DNA of 64,000 nucleotides from Berkiella sp963829835 (GTDB lineage Bacteria > Pseudomonadota > Gammaproteobacteria > Berkiellales > Berkiellaceae): positions 930,001 through 994,000 of the forward strand of contig CAWHKC010000004.1 in the NCBI GenBank assembly GCA_963829835.1, given 5' to 3'. This document shows, in pieces, positions 50,055 through 58,546 of the stretch. Below the pieces are notes generated by a model, which made no database searches, had not been told where the DNA came from, and was given only the letters and a program-made list of their open reading frames with translations. Position numbers and translations under genes: made by a program. Each line of letters starts with the position of its first letter. Position 1 is the stretch's first letter.

Positions 50055-50704
50055 GCAAAGTTCTTGATTCAAAAAATTGGCTTGTTTGTAGGGCAGCCTT
50101 AGAGAAAGGACTGCAAAGTCTTTCACTATCGGCATCAGAACAACAAATTGAAATGCTCATAGCGTATTTGCAATTGCTCCACAAATGGAATCAGCATTTT
50201 AACTTAACCTCGGTACGAGATCCTCTGCAAATGGTTTACCGCCATCTTTTGGATAGCTTAGTTGTCGGCTCCTATTTGCATGGAGAATTGATCATTGATG
50301 TTGGAACGGGGGCGGGATTGCCCGGGATCCCCTTGAGCATTATGATGCCTGAAAAAGCATTTTTTTTGTTAGACAGTAACCATAAGAAACAAGTCTTCGT
50401 TACACAAGTAGTTAAATCACTGCCTCTTAATAATGTGCAATGTGTTCATTCTGAAGTGAAATCATATGAACCAACTCAAAAGTTTAGTACTATCGTTACC
50501 CGAGCCTTCGCACCGTTAGGGCATATGATAGAATTAACAGCACATTTACTAGCGGACAATGGTCGCTTTCTCGCGATGATGGGAAAGGTTGAAGAAGAAT
50601 TAAGATTGCCACCAGGATATGAGATTGAGCACATGATATCCTTAAGTGTTCCTGGGGAAACAGCACAAAGACATTTAGGCATCATTGCAAAAAAGGCGCA
50701 GTAA
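50051..50704 (+). CDS. rsmG: 16S rRNA m7G527 methyltransferase RsmG
   Basis: SAM-dependent methyltransferase for G527 of 16S rRNA. The 217-residue product has HKWNQHFNLTSVRDPLQMVY and the SAM loop IIDVGTGAGLPGIPLSIM, with FSTIVTRAFAPLGHMIEL further on. I use ATG 50051, which overlaps the mnmG stop as ATGA; a GTG 6 bp earlier is possible. Length is normal (E. coli 207). parA follows after 16 bp. Confidence 0.95.
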   Translation: MSKVLDSKNWLVCRAALEKGLQSLSLSASEQQIEMLIAYLQLLHKWNQHFNLTSVRDPLQMVYRHLLDSLVVGSYLHGELIIDVGTGAGLPGIPLSIMMPEKAFFLLDSNHKKQVFVTQVVKSLPLNNVQCVHSEVKSYEPTQKFSTIVTRAFAPLGHMIELTAHLLADNGRFLAMMGKVEEELRLPPGYEIEHMISLSVPGETAQRHLGIIAKKAQ

Positions 50705-50720
50705 GAAAGGATAAGAATGT

Positions 50721-51527
50721 ATGGGAACTGAAATTTTAGCTTTTGCCAACCAAAAAGGTGGCGTGGGTAAAACCACTTGTTGCATTAATTTAGCCGCCTC
50801 TCTTGTGATGTCAAAAAAGCGCGTCTTATTGTGCGATCTCGATCCTCAAGGTAATGCCACGATGGGTAGTGGGGTAGATAAAAACGCCACCGAATTGACC
50901 ATCGATGATTTATTGCAGGGCAAAGCAAAAGCAAGAGATGTTATTATTCAAAACACACCTGCGGGATATGATTTGATCCCTGCCAATAGTGATTTAACTT
51001 CTGCAGAAGTGGTATTGGTCAAAAAGCCCCAGCCAATGGCTTTAGCCAAAGCATTGGCCACCATCAAAGAGAATTATGATTATATCTTTTTAGATTGTCC
51101 GCCTTCGTTAAATATGTTAACCGTGAATGCTCTCGCTGCAGCTGATGGTGTTGTCATTGCTATGCAATGTGAATATTTTGCATTGGAAGGCCTCACCGAT
51201 TTAATGAATACCATGAAACAAATGCAAGATTCTTTGAATCCAAATTTGGAAGTAAAAGGGATCATTCGAACCATGTTTGATGGTCGTAATCGCTTAGCGG
51301 CTGAAGTGTCCTCACAGTTGGTAGCGCATTTTAAGAATAAAGTTTTCCAAACCGTCATTCCACGAAATGTGCGTTTAGCCGAGGCGCCAAGTTATGGCTT
51401 ACCGGTGCAACTGTATGACAAAAGCTCAAGAGGATCCTCGGCCTATTTGGCGTTGTGTGGAGAGTTTTTGCGACGTGAGAAACTGCTTGCGAATAAAATG
51501 AAAAAAGTAAGAGAAAAGGTCACATAA
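50721..51527 (+). CDS. parA: Chromosome partitioning ATPase ParA (Soj)
   Basis: Deviant Walker A ATPase that moves ParB-parS complexes. The 268-residue product starts EILAFANQKGGVGKTTCCIN (with the signature KGGVGKTT), has the Walker B-like YDYIFLDCPPSLNMLTVNAL and IPRNVRLAEAPSYGLPV, which is typical of the chromosomal ParA branch. It overlaps parB by TAATG. Its targets are the three parS sites at 38.7-40.2 kb. Confidence 0.96.
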   Translation: MGTEILAFANQKGGVGKTTCCINLAASLVMSKKRVLLCDLDPQGNATMGSGVDKNATELTIDDLLQGKAKARDVIIQNTPAGYDLIPANSDLTSAEVVLVKKPQPMALAKALATIKENYDYIFLDCPPSLNMLTVNALAAADGVVIAMQCEYFALEGLTDLMNTMKQMQDSLNPNLEVKGIIRTMFDGRNRLAAEVSSQLVAHFKNKVFQTVIPRNVRLAEAPSYGLPVQLYDKSSRGSSAYLALCGEFLRREKLLANKMKKVREKVT

Positions 51528-52447
51528 TGTCCAGCAAAAAACGAGGATTAGGAAAAGGATTAAACGAATTATTATCTGCCAGCTTGGGCAATAATATTTC
51601 TTCGGTCAAAGAACATAAACCTCAGCCTATTACACCACCTAAAGAGGGTTCGGTAGTAGAAGGGCAGGATTTACGTTATTTACCTGTTGAAAAACTCGTT
51701 GTAGGGCCTTTTCAACCCAGACAACATATTCGTCATGAAGGTTTAGAACAACTTTCTGAATCGATCCGTGCGCAAGGTGTTTTGCAGCCGATTGTGGTGC
51801 GCCCTAAAAACCAACACTTTGAAATTATTGCCGGTGAACGACGTTGGCGCGCAGCACAGCTGGCAGGGTTAACGCAAGTGCCAGCGATTATTCGTCAGGT
51901 GCCAGATGAGGCCGCGATGGCGATGGCATTGATTGAGAATATTCAACGTGAAAATCTCAATGCCATGGAAGAAGCGCAAGCATTAAAGCGTTTATCCGAA
52001 GAATTGCAATTAACCCATTTACAAGTGGCTGAAGCGGTTGGAAAATCCCGCACTAGCGTCACCAACTTGCTGCGTTTATTAACCCTTAATCCGGATGTGC
52101 AAGCACTGCTTGATCAAGACAAACTAGAAATGGGGCATGCGCGCGCCTTGTTAGGATTAAAGGGCGATCTGCAAAGTACGGTTGCGCAAACGGTTGTTGA
52201 AAAAGAACTGTCGGTTCGTGAAACCGAAAAGCTAGTTAATAAAATGCAAGAAGGCCCTGAGCCTGTTAAAACCTTTATTGCACCAACCAGAGTCCTTGAT
52301 CCCAACATTCGCCGTTTAGAAGAAGACTTGGCAGATAAATTGGGTGCCAGGGTTTCGATTCGACACGGTGGCCGTGGTAAAGGATTGGTTGTGATTCGCT
52401 ATAACGATGTCGATGAGCTGGAAGGGATTTTGGCGCATATTAAATAA
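51527..52447 (+). CDS. parB: Chromosome partitioning protein ParB (Spo0J)
   Basis: CTP-dependent DNA clamp that loads at parS. The 306-residue product starts SSKKRGLGKGLNELLSAS, has the CTP-binding motifs PFQPRQHIRHEGLEQLSESI and EIIAGERRWRAAQLAGL, then IENIQRENLNAMEEAQALKR and the helix-turn-helix LTHLQVAEAVGKSRTSVTNL, and a C-terminal dimerisation part. Length is normal. It ends the conserved block; the genes after it are accessory. Confidence 0.96.
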   Translation: MSSKKRGLGKGLNELLSASLGNNISSVKEHKPQPITPPKEGSVVEGQDLRYLPVEKLVVGPFQPRQHIRHEGLEQLSESIRAQGVLQPIVVRPKNQHFEIIAGERRWRAAQLAGLTQVPAIIRQVPDEAAMAMALIENIQRENLNAMEEAQALKRLSEELQLTHLQVAEAVGKSRTSVTNLLRLLTLNPDVQALLDQDKLEMGHARALLGLKGDLQSTVAQTVVEKELSVRETEKLVNKMQEGPEPVKTFIAPTRVLDPNIRRLEEDLADKLGARVSIRHGGRGKGLVVIRYNDVDELEGILAHIK

Positions 52448-52464
52448 TTCAAAAAAAATCTGCA

Positions 52465-53016
52465 ATGAGCTACTTTGATGATTTTGTTAATGTGTCATAC
52501 AAAAAAGATGCCCTTGGAAGGATCCTTTTTTTTCCGTGGGGCATACTCGGAAAAGGTTATATTGTTGAATCTGAGCAAACCCACCAAAAACTAAAAAATT
52601 CTTTTAAAAAAATGTACTTGATAATGATACCTATCGTTATCACTATGGTGATTATCCAACCTATCATTGCTATCTATCTGGGCCTGTATACGGTTTTTTT
52701 CTTTTTAATGTTGTTTGCAAGTTGCTGTGTCTGGATTTATTTTTCGGTGAAAAAAATAACAGATCCTTTACCTGTCTCCTCAGAAAAACTTAAAATTAGC
52801 GAATCATTTTCAAGTTCAGCCAAACCTCATAGTATCGTTACACTTATTTTACTTGAATTGTTTTCGATTGGGTTTATAGGGATAGGCATTTACAATTTTA
52901 TCTGGTGTCATAATCAATTTATTGGTTTTGTGACAATTGTTTTTTTCTTGTTTTGCTCAATTTCAATAGCTTATTGGATTATAAAAAAATTAAGACCAAC
53001 CGGCCGTATAAAGTAA
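52465..53016 (+). CDS. Uncharacterised membrane protein, four helices
   Basis: A 183-residue protein with two hydrophobic hairpins at about residues 50-95 (LIMIPIVITMVIIQPIIAIY and VFFFLMLFASCCVWIYF) and 115-172 (SIVTLILLELFSIGFIGIGI, FVTIVFFLFCSISIAYWII). The short N-terminus contains GRILFFPWGILGKGYIV. I do not recognise a family. No clear ribosome site precedes the ATG, and the gene starts 17 bp after parB, so it may be read through from parB. Confidence 0.65.
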   Translation: MSYFDDFVNVSYKKDALGRILFFPWGILGKGYIVESEQTHQKLKNSFKKMYLIMIPIVITMVIIQPIIAIYLGLYTVFFFLMLFASCCVWIYFSVKKITDPLPVSSEKLKISESFSSSAKPHSIVTLILLELFSIGFIGIGIYNFIWCHNQFIGFVTIVFFLFCSISIAYWIIKKLRPTGRIK

Positions 53017-53044
53017 TTTTCTTAGGTTGTGGAGTTACAAAGAT

Positions 53045-53950
53045 ATGCCAAAAATTGTTGTTTTACCGTTAGGGTTATACGTTAATACCCAACAACAAAG
53101 AAGCGTCGATGCTTTTGCCAAATTGGGCATTAGCAAATTATCACTGCTTTGGAATTGGCTGCCATTACCCTCTTTTTTGCGACGTTTTCAAAAGGTGAAT
53201 TTGACTGAAACGTTTGACAAATATCGACGTGGAGAGTTAACAACCAAGCAGTTTAGAACCACGGCAAATTATTTTGCTTCCCCTCTAAAACCAAAAGATT
53301 TTGATAACGCCTGGAATGCCCAATGTGTGGTCACGGATTATTCGCGAGCTGCTTTTGAGGATATAGAGAAACTTCAAGCACAAGGCGCTATTGTTTATGT
53401 ATTTAGCGGCACAAATCCTTTAAACGTCAACCATATTGAAAAGCAGTATGGCAAGAAAATACCGGGCACACACTTTTTCTCTTATCAGCATGGTGTATTG
53501 GGGCAGCAGCTAATACAGGCCTTGTGTGAGGATATTAAAACCAAACATCCAGAGAGTAAACCACAAGATATTGCTTGGTTTTACTCGCATCCCGGACCAG
53601 GGCCTCTGCCAGGGTGGGGATTTATGCGATGGATTTTAGCGCCCTTTAAAATGTGGTTTTATCAAAAAGCTCACCATGAGGTAGCAACACTGCAACATCT
53701 TGGGCAAGGCAATAAACGGTTTACGTTGTTTGAGCAATTCAAAGCTAACACAAAAGAACCTGGTATTTTCAAGGCCTTAAAAGATTTTATGAAAAGTGCA
53801 ACCTTATCAACAGCCTCGACACAAGATCCCAAGGTTGCCCCTCTTACGCCAGCGCATCAACAACAAAAGAGAAGGGGGCTTTTAAACCAAAAGCAGATCC
53901 CGACTTCGGAAGCTTCTTTAAGGCCAAGGCAGAATAAACAGAAGAAATGA
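53045..53950 (+). CDS. HAD-like protein lacking the catalytic aspartate, basic tail
   Basis: A 301-residue protein. Residues about 45-125 follow the pattern of HAD-IA hydrolases: FDKYRRGELTTKQFRTTANY (cap helices), DFDNAWNAQCV, and IVYVFSGTNPLNVNHIEK as motif II. Motif I should be a DxD near the N-terminus, but the first strand reads MPKIVVLPLGLYVN with Pro and Gly in those places, so phosphatase activity is unlikely. The last 60 residues are Gln/Lys/Arg-rich and probably disordered (HQQQKRRGLLNQKQI, RPRQNKQKK). ATG 53045 has GGAG upstream; a TTG at 53027 is the alternative. Role unknown. Confidence 0.65.
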   Translation: MPKIVVLPLGLYVNTQQQRSVDAFAKLGISKLSLLWNWLPLPSFLRRFQKVNLTETFDKYRRGELTTKQFRTTANYFASPLKPKDFDNAWNAQCVVTDYSRAAFEDIEKLQAQGAIVYVFSGTNPLNVNHIEKQYGKKIPGTHFFSYQHGVLGQQLIQALCEDIKTKHPESKPQDIAWFYSHPGPGPLPGWGFMRWILAPFKMWFYQKAHHEVATLQHLGQGNKRFTLFEQFKANTKEPGIFKALKDFMKSATLSTASTQDPKVAPLTPAHQQQKRRGLLNQKQIPTSEASLRPRQNKQKK

Positions 53951-53959
53951 TTTGATATC

Positions 53960-54778
53960 CTATTTGCCAAGCCCAGCCCATGGTTCTCCTGGAAGGTTAC
54001 TTATATAGTTCAACTTAACAGCTTCAACAGCCTTATGATGATCCCAAGTTATTCTAGGGGCAAGTAACCGACCAATATCTTCAAGAAAATTAGTTGAGTT
54101 CAGCTTCTCATGTATGTTTTGTTCAAATAGCGCTCTACTAATGCTGTGATTTCCATATTCCATGTACTTTAGAAAAGATGAAATAACCTTAATCAAATCT
54201 AATTTGCCAGTATCATATGCTACCCACAGATCAAACAAATCTCGGCCCTTTTTTCTTTGGTAAAGTGCTCTTAACTTTGTACCGATTAATTCATTAAACG
54301 AATAAGTCAAAATCTCTGCTTCACCTTTAAACCATCTTGATTGAACAGAGAAGTTCTTTTGCTCATACCCAAATACAGAAAAATGCTCTCGTGTATTAAT
54401 TTCGATTTTTAATCGCATTTGAATAGGGGGTGTTGATTCAGCTAAAAAGGAATAGAGTAGCGTTGCCCTGCCTTGATTAAAATTTCTTTTGGGTTTACCT
54501 AAGATAGGATCTACTATATTCCTTATCACATCTACTATCTCACCTATAGGGCCAGCTTTGATCTGCACAAAATCAAGATCTTCAGAATAACGCGCTGGCG
54601 GCAATATAAATAATTTAAACAACGCTGTGCCCCCACGAAATGCTAAATTTTCACGAATCACTTTATTCGAAAATAATTCAACTAAGACTTGGCTAAGGAT
54701 TAAATCTTGTTCTACCTGTTCATCTTCAACCCATGGTGCAAACTCGCGCCACTCTGTAATCATTGCTTTTGGTATCAT
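53960..54778 (-). CDS. AbiEii-type nucleotidyltransferase toxin
   Basis: A 272-residue toxin of the AbiEii/AbiGii family (type IV toxin-antitoxin, phage abortive infection). The nucleotidyltransferase motif reads LAFRGGTALFKLF ... RYSEDLDFV, with the GG and D-x-D expected for NTP binding, and the later QRKKGRDLFDLWVAYD supplies the conserved RDLFDL. Length is normal. It overlaps its antitoxin gene by 4 bp and is convergent with the HAD-like gene. Confidence 0.88.
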   Translation of the reverse strand: MIPKAMITEWREFAPWVEDEQVEQDLILSQVLVELFSNKVIRENLAFRGGTALFKLFILPPARYSEDLDFVQIKAGPIGEIVDVIRNIVDPILGKPKRNFNQGRATLLYSFLAESTPPIQMRLKIEINTREHFSVFGYEQKNFSVQSRWFKGEAEILTYSFNELIGTKLRALYQRKKGRDLFDLWVAYDTGKLDLIKVISSFLKYMEYGNHSISRALFEQNIHEKLNSTNFLEDIGRLLAPRITWDHHKAVEAVKLNYISNLPGEPWAGLGK

Positions 54779-55554
54779 ATCTCTGCCTCAACTGCTTCAT
54801 TAATCCACAGCTTCCACTTTTCGTTAAAAGGTGTATCTGTATTTACTCTAATGGATGGCGATAATGGTCTGATTTGTAATCTTTTATCAGTAAGAAAAAC
54901 TTCAATTTCTTTTGCGAGCTCTTGTATCTGTCCAAGTTCAAACAAGTAACCTAAACGTTGTAGCCAAGTCACTTCTTGCTTATGTTCCCATAATGCTATT
55001 AACTTTTTAGGATCAATTTTTTCTGATAACTCGATTAATACGTTAAAAGCATTATCAATGCCTGCCGCTTTATTGGGATAAGTAACAAGATCAAGTGCGG
55101 TTAATTCAGGTGTAGAAACTTTTAAAATTCCTTGCCTAGTATTTAATTTCTGAACGGGAAAGTTAGAGATTTTCTTATTAGTGATAAACTCAATCTTAAC
55201 ATTGCCACAATGAATAGATCTTCTTGCATGATCGGACATCACTTGAAAAACTTGTGGGCGTTGGTGGGCAGCACCATGGTACTGAGCAGCGCTTAGTAAA
55301 CAAATGTAGTAAGGGCTACCAATAAATTCCATCAGATCGGGAATAAATTGATCGGCAGGTAAACATCCAATTTTTCTATATTCTGGAGGAACAATCACAT
55401 GAAAACCGCGCAAAGGGGTGGCCAACTCTCCATTCTTTTGAGAGCGCCTAATTGCCTGCCTTACTGCTGCTCCAAGGACCTTTTTTGCCTCTTCAGTAGT
55501 AAAGAAGCAATAACCTTTTTCAGCTTTTTGAAGAATAAAGTCTTTTAAATTCAT
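54775..55554 (-). CDS. AbiEi-type antitoxin
   Basis: A 259-residue protein with an N-terminal winged-helix part (FTTEEAKKVLGAAVRQAIRR then SQKNGELATPLRGFHVIVPP) and the AbiEi C-terminal antitoxin region (YYICLLSAAQYHGAAHQRPQ, STPELTALDLVTYPNKAAG). AbiEi represses its own operon. Upstream, TTTTGC and GCAAAA half-sites near 55598-55620 could be its operator. It is translated first, with the toxin overlapping its stop by 4 bp. Confidence 0.88.
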   Translation of the reverse strand: MNLKDFILQKAEKGYCFFTTEEAKKVLGAAVRQAIRRSQKNGELATPLRGFHVIVPPEYRKIGCLPADQFIPDLMEFIGSPYYICLLSAAQYHGAAHQRPQVFQVMSDHARRSIHCGNVKIEFITNKKISNFPVQKLNTRQGILKVSTPELTALDLVTYPNKAAGIDNAFNVLIELSEKIDPKKLIALWEHKQEVTWLQRLGYLFELGQIQELAKEIEVFLTDKRLQIRPLSPSIRVNTDTPFNEKWKLWINEAVEAEI

Positions 55555-55673
55555 ATATTATGCTCATGTATATGCAAAAAGTATCACAAAATGATTGTTT
55601 TTGCAAACGCGCGAGCAAAAGACTGAATATACACACAGTACTAAAGGGTTTTTCCTAAGTTGCGAATTTTGGA

Positions 55674-55696
55674 TTACGCAGCATCCTGCTGCGTAA
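55674..55696. repeat. Short perfect hairpin
   Basis: TTACGCAGCA and TGCTGCGTAA form a perfect 10 bp stem with a 3 nt loop (TCC). No T run follows, so it is not an obvious terminator. Confidence 0.6.
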
Positions 55697-55737
55697 ATCT
55701 ACATTTTACGCACCGGATTTTCATCGCCTCAAATAAT

Positions 55738-55780
55738 TTTATTGTGCCACTTATAATTGCGCTATAAGTGGCACAATAAA
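55738..55780. repeat. Long perfect hairpin (18 bp stem)
   Basis: The arms 55738-55755 and 55763-55780 pair perfectly over 18 bp around a 7 nt loop (ATTGCGC). The core is TTGTGCCACTTATA. It may be an operator, a terminator for one strand, or the scar of a small palindromic repeat. It lies about 190 bp upstream of abiEi. Confidence 0.7.
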
Positions 55781-55967
55781 TGATGGGAGGCAGATACTGC
55801 TCCTATTTCGGGCCAGATAAGCATAAAAATTACATATACGTGGCCCGTTTTTGGAAGGCACTTAGGACCCGAATAAAAGACTAGCAAACAACAGTGATGT
55901 GTTTGCCATAAACATGATTTCAATCACTGGCAGCCATTTTAGCAAACGAGGGCTATGTGGTATGAGT

Positions 55968-56279
55968 TTAGTAGACATAATAAGTCATCTCATACCAGGT
56001 ATTATTTTCTAAATACGAATTTCCAAACTTGGCGAGTCCATACCCACTGTAATAGCCGATTACTGCGCCAACAGCAGCCCCTAAAATGCCTACTACTGCT
56101 GTCATAGCACCCGGAGTTGGGTCTAATGCTGGTAATGCAAGAAGAAAACCCATAACAGCGCCCAATCCGCCCCCTACAATACCATGCTCTTGCGCGTCAC
56201 TTTGCTTCCATTCTTCCGTCATATACACAGTATAACCACCTGAAACGGATAGGATTTGCGCTGCAGTAAGTTCGATCAT
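55968..56279 (-). CDS. Bacteriocin-like peptide with double-glycine leader
   Basis: A 103-residue protein. The first 15 residues, MIELTAAQILSVSGG, match the double-glycine leader pattern (ELT..I..VSGG) cut by C39 peptidase-ABC exporters. The mature part is Gly/Ala-rich and hydrophobic (GIVGGGLGAVMGFLLALPAL, VVGILGAAVGAVIGYYSGYG) with GxxxG-type spacing, and ends aromatic (TWYEMTYYVY), as in class II bacteriocins/microcins. GGAG precedes the ATG by 6 bp. No exporter or immunity gene is recognisable beside it. It could instead be a small secreted membrane-active protein. Confidence 0.68.
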   Translation of the reverse strand: MIELTAAQILSVSGGYTVYMTEEWKQSDAQEHGIVGGGLGAVMGFLLALPALDPTPGAMTAVVGILGAAVGAVIGYYSGYGLAKFGNSYLENNTWYEMTYYVY

Positions 56280-56514
56280 TTTTGCTCCAAATCATTTAAA
56301 AATAGTAAGGATTGAAATACAGCCGTTTGTTTCTCAACTGTCTAACTTTAAAATTGATTCTGCAAGATTAACAAAATTCCTTTTTCCTGTATGCCCCAAA
56401 AATTCTCTTATGATTAACTGCTAAGCCAGAAAACCTTCTCTGTGAAGATTGATTCTCAACTGTACACCCAGTATACTTTGCGCGCTTGGCAAGCTATCTA
56501 CCCTGGGCGAGATA

Positions 56515-56922
56515 ATGAAGCACGGTCTTATTCAAAACGATGCGTTGTGGTCACTTGTAACGCAATTCGTGCTCATTATTGTCATGTCCCTTGTAGTGTG
56601 GGAGACCAAAGATCCGAAGTCAGCAGGGTCTTTCGCTATAGGCGGGTTAGTATGTGTGTTACCAAACATCTATTTGTATCGCCGTGTATTTTCTTTTTTT
56701 GGGGCCAGGGCCGCAAAAAATATTGTCAGAGCGTTTTATTTTGGAGAGGCCGTTAAAATTGTACTGACGGCAGCTGGATTTGTAGGAGCGCTCTATATCC
56801 CTTGGATGAAGCCGTTATGGCTCTTTGTAGGATACATTGTGGCTCAGGGTGGATTTTGGTTAGCCCCCATTGCATTAAGCTATTGGCGACTTAAGAAAAA
56901 GTTAAAAAATCAAAATAATTGA
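56515..56922 (+). CDS. atpI: ATP synthase subunit I (AtpI)
   Basis: A 135-residue four-helix membrane protein, first of the atp operon, thought to aid c-ring assembly or Mg2+ handling. Sequence features include SFAIGGLVCVLPNIYLYRRV, the AtpI hallmark, and FFGARAAKNIVRAFYFGEAV. I begin at ATG 56515 (MKHGLIQNDAL), since the extra residues of a longer reading from 56449 do not fit the family. atpB follows after 18 bp. Confidence 0.85.
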   Translation: MKHGLIQNDALWSLVTQFVLIIVMSLVVWETKDPKSAGSFAIGGLVCVLPNIYLYRRVFSFFGARAAKNIVRAFYFGEAVKIVLTAAGFVGALYIPWMKPLWLFVGYIVAQGGFWLAPIALSYWRLKKKLKNQNN

Positions 56923-56940
56923 AGTTGGGAATATGGCGCG

Positions 56941-57714
56941 ATGAGCGTATCGGGCGAAGAACTTACTACAACAGCTTACATTAACCACCATCTCACCAAT
57001 TTAAATTGGGGAGAGGGTTTTTGGACATTTCATTTAGACACTCTCATTGTGTCTTGGATTCTTGGGTTGTTCTTTATTCTCTTGTTTGCAAAGGCAGCCA
57101 AGCATGCAACCTCAGGCGTTCCTGGTGGTTTGCAGAATTTTGTTGAAGTCCTTATCGATTTCGTTAATCAGCAAGTAAAAGATACCTATCATGGTAAAAG
57201 CGAATTAGTGGCCCCTTTGGCGCTCACTATTTTTGTTTGGGTCCTCTTGATGAATTTGATGGACTTATTGCCGGTTGATTTGTTGCCTTATGCGGCAAGC
57301 AGCGTTGGTGTTCATCACTTAAAAGTGGTTCCAACGACTGATCCTAATTTAACACTCGCTATGTCTTTAAGCGTTTTTCTACTGACCATTTTTTATAGTT
57401 TTAAGATTAAAGGCGCAGGTCCTCTTGGCAAAGAAATATTCTGCCAACCGTTTGGTCCTTGGTTCTTCCCTTTTAACATGTTGCTACGCCTTGTTGATGA
57501 ATGCGCAAAACCGGTTTCATTAGGACTGCGGTTATTCGGCAACCTTTATGCGGGCGAACTTATTTTTATATTAATTGCGTTACTGCCATGGTGGATCCAA
57601 TGGCCATTGGGTTGGATGTGGGCAGTGTTTCATATCTTAATCGTTGTGTTACAGGCCTTTATTTTTATGATGTTGACCATTGTTTACATTAGCCAGGCAC
57701 ACGAAGCGCATTAG
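56941..57714 (+). CDS. atpB: ATP synthase Fo subunit a
   Basis: Membrane subunit forming the proton half-channels. The 257-residue product has KPVSLGLRLFGNLYAGELIF, with the essential Arg in the SLGLRLFGN helix, and the C-terminal helix WAVFHILIVVLQAFIFMMLT. The N-terminal outer helix region (FHLDTLIVSWILGLFFILLF) is typical. Length is normal (E. coli 271). atpE follows after 48 bp. Confidence 0.96.
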   Translation: MSVSGEELTTTAYINHHLTNLNWGEGFWTFHLDTLIVSWILGLFFILLFAKAAKHATSGVPGGLQNFVEVLIDFVNQQVKDTYHGKSELVAPLALTIFVWVLLMNLMDLLPVDLLPYAASSVGVHHLKVVPTTDPNLTLAMSLSVFLLTIFYSFKIKGAGPLGKEIFCQPFGPWFFPFNMLLRLVDECAKPVSLGLRLFGNLYAGELIFILIALLPWWIQWPLGWMWAVFHILIVVLQAFIFMMLTIVYISQAHEAH

Positions 57715-57762
57715 TTTTGGTTTTTGAATTGATGATTATTAGTTAAACGAGTAGGAGAAAAA

Positions 57763-58053
57763 ATGGAAACTGCGAATATTGTTTCACATTTGCAAGGTTT
57801 TACGGCGATTGCGGTTGCCATATTAATTGGTATGGGTGCGCTGGGTACCGCCATCGGCTTTGGATTACTGGGGGGTAAATTTTTAGAAGGCGCAGCGCGT
57901 CAACCAGAAATGACTCCCATGCTTCAGGTCAAAATGTTCATCGTTGCAGGCTTGCTTGACGCAGTATCGATGATCGGGGTGGGGATTGCATTGTACTTTA
58001 CCTTTGCAAGTCCGTTCTTGGCTGAAGTGATGACACATATTCCAAAAGGTTAG
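57763..58053 (+). CDS. atpE: ATP synthase Fo subunit c
   Basis: A 96-residue hairpin of two membrane helices that forms the rotor ring. The polar loop ARQPE is intact and the proton-binding carboxylate is Asp66 (GLLDAVSMIGVGIALYFTFA), as in proton-type rings; no sodium signature is seen. The N-terminus has an extra stretch before helix 1 compared with E. coli (79 residues), common in Legionellales and pseudomonads. Confidence 0.95.
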   Translation: METANIVSHLQGFTAIAVAILIGMGALGTAIGFGLLGGKFLEGAARQPEMTPMLQVKMFIVAGLLDAVSMIGVGIALYFTFASPFLAEVMTHIPKG

Positions 58054-58074
58054 GTCAGCACGGAGAGTACGCTT

Positions 58075-58545
58075 GTGAATATTAATGCCACCCTTTTGGG
58101 GCAAATGATTACCTTCTTACTGTTTGTGTGGTTCACCAAACAGTTTGTTTGGCCGCCTATGATAAAGGCATTGAAAGAACGCCAAGCAAAAATAGCCGAT
58201 GGTTTGGCTGCAGCAGAAAGAGGGCACCTTGAATTGGCGCGTGCGCAAGAACAAGCGACGCATCAATTAAAGGAAAGCAAAGTTGAGGCAGCCAATATGC
58301 TTGTTGAAGCAAAAAAACAAGCCGATCTCATCGTGGATGCTTCGCGTCAGCAAGCGCATGATGAAGGGGCGCGTATTATTCAACAAGCCCATTTAGAAGT
58401 GGAGCGCATGGTTGATCAAGCTAAAGAAAATTTGCGAAAGCAAGTAGCGACGTTGGCTATGTTTGGTGCTGAAAAGGTGCTTGAACGTAGTATTGATCCT
58501 TCCATGCATAACGACATGCTGGAAAAGCTAGCGCAGGAAATATGA
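58075..58545 (+). CDS. atpF: ATP synthase Fo subunit b
   Basis: A 156-residue stator stalk subunit: one N-terminal membrane helix (GQMITFLLFVWFTKQFVWPP) followed by a long charged helix (AAERGHLELARAQEQATHQL, ADLIVDASRQQAHDEGARII). It starts with GTG at 58075, preceded by GGAGAG. Length matches E. coli (156). It lies 1 bp before atpH. Confidence 0.95.
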   Translation: MNINATLLGQMITFLLFVWFTKQFVWPPMIKALKERQAKIADGLAAAERGHLELARAQEQATHQLKESKVEAANMLVEAKKQADLIVDASRQQAHDEGARIIQQAHLEVERMVDQAKENLRKQVATLAMFGAEKVLERSIDPSMHNDMLEKLAQEI

Positions 58546-58546
58546 T

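Larger units (their letters stand above)
55555..55967. other. Gene-free stretch with two strong hairpins
   Basis: 413 bp between the AbiE promoter side and the double-glycine peptide gene. It contains two perfect hairpins (55674-55696 and 55738-55780) and the probable abiE promoter/operator near 55560-55620. I see no gene, tRNA or insertion-sequence end. Confidence 0.6.
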
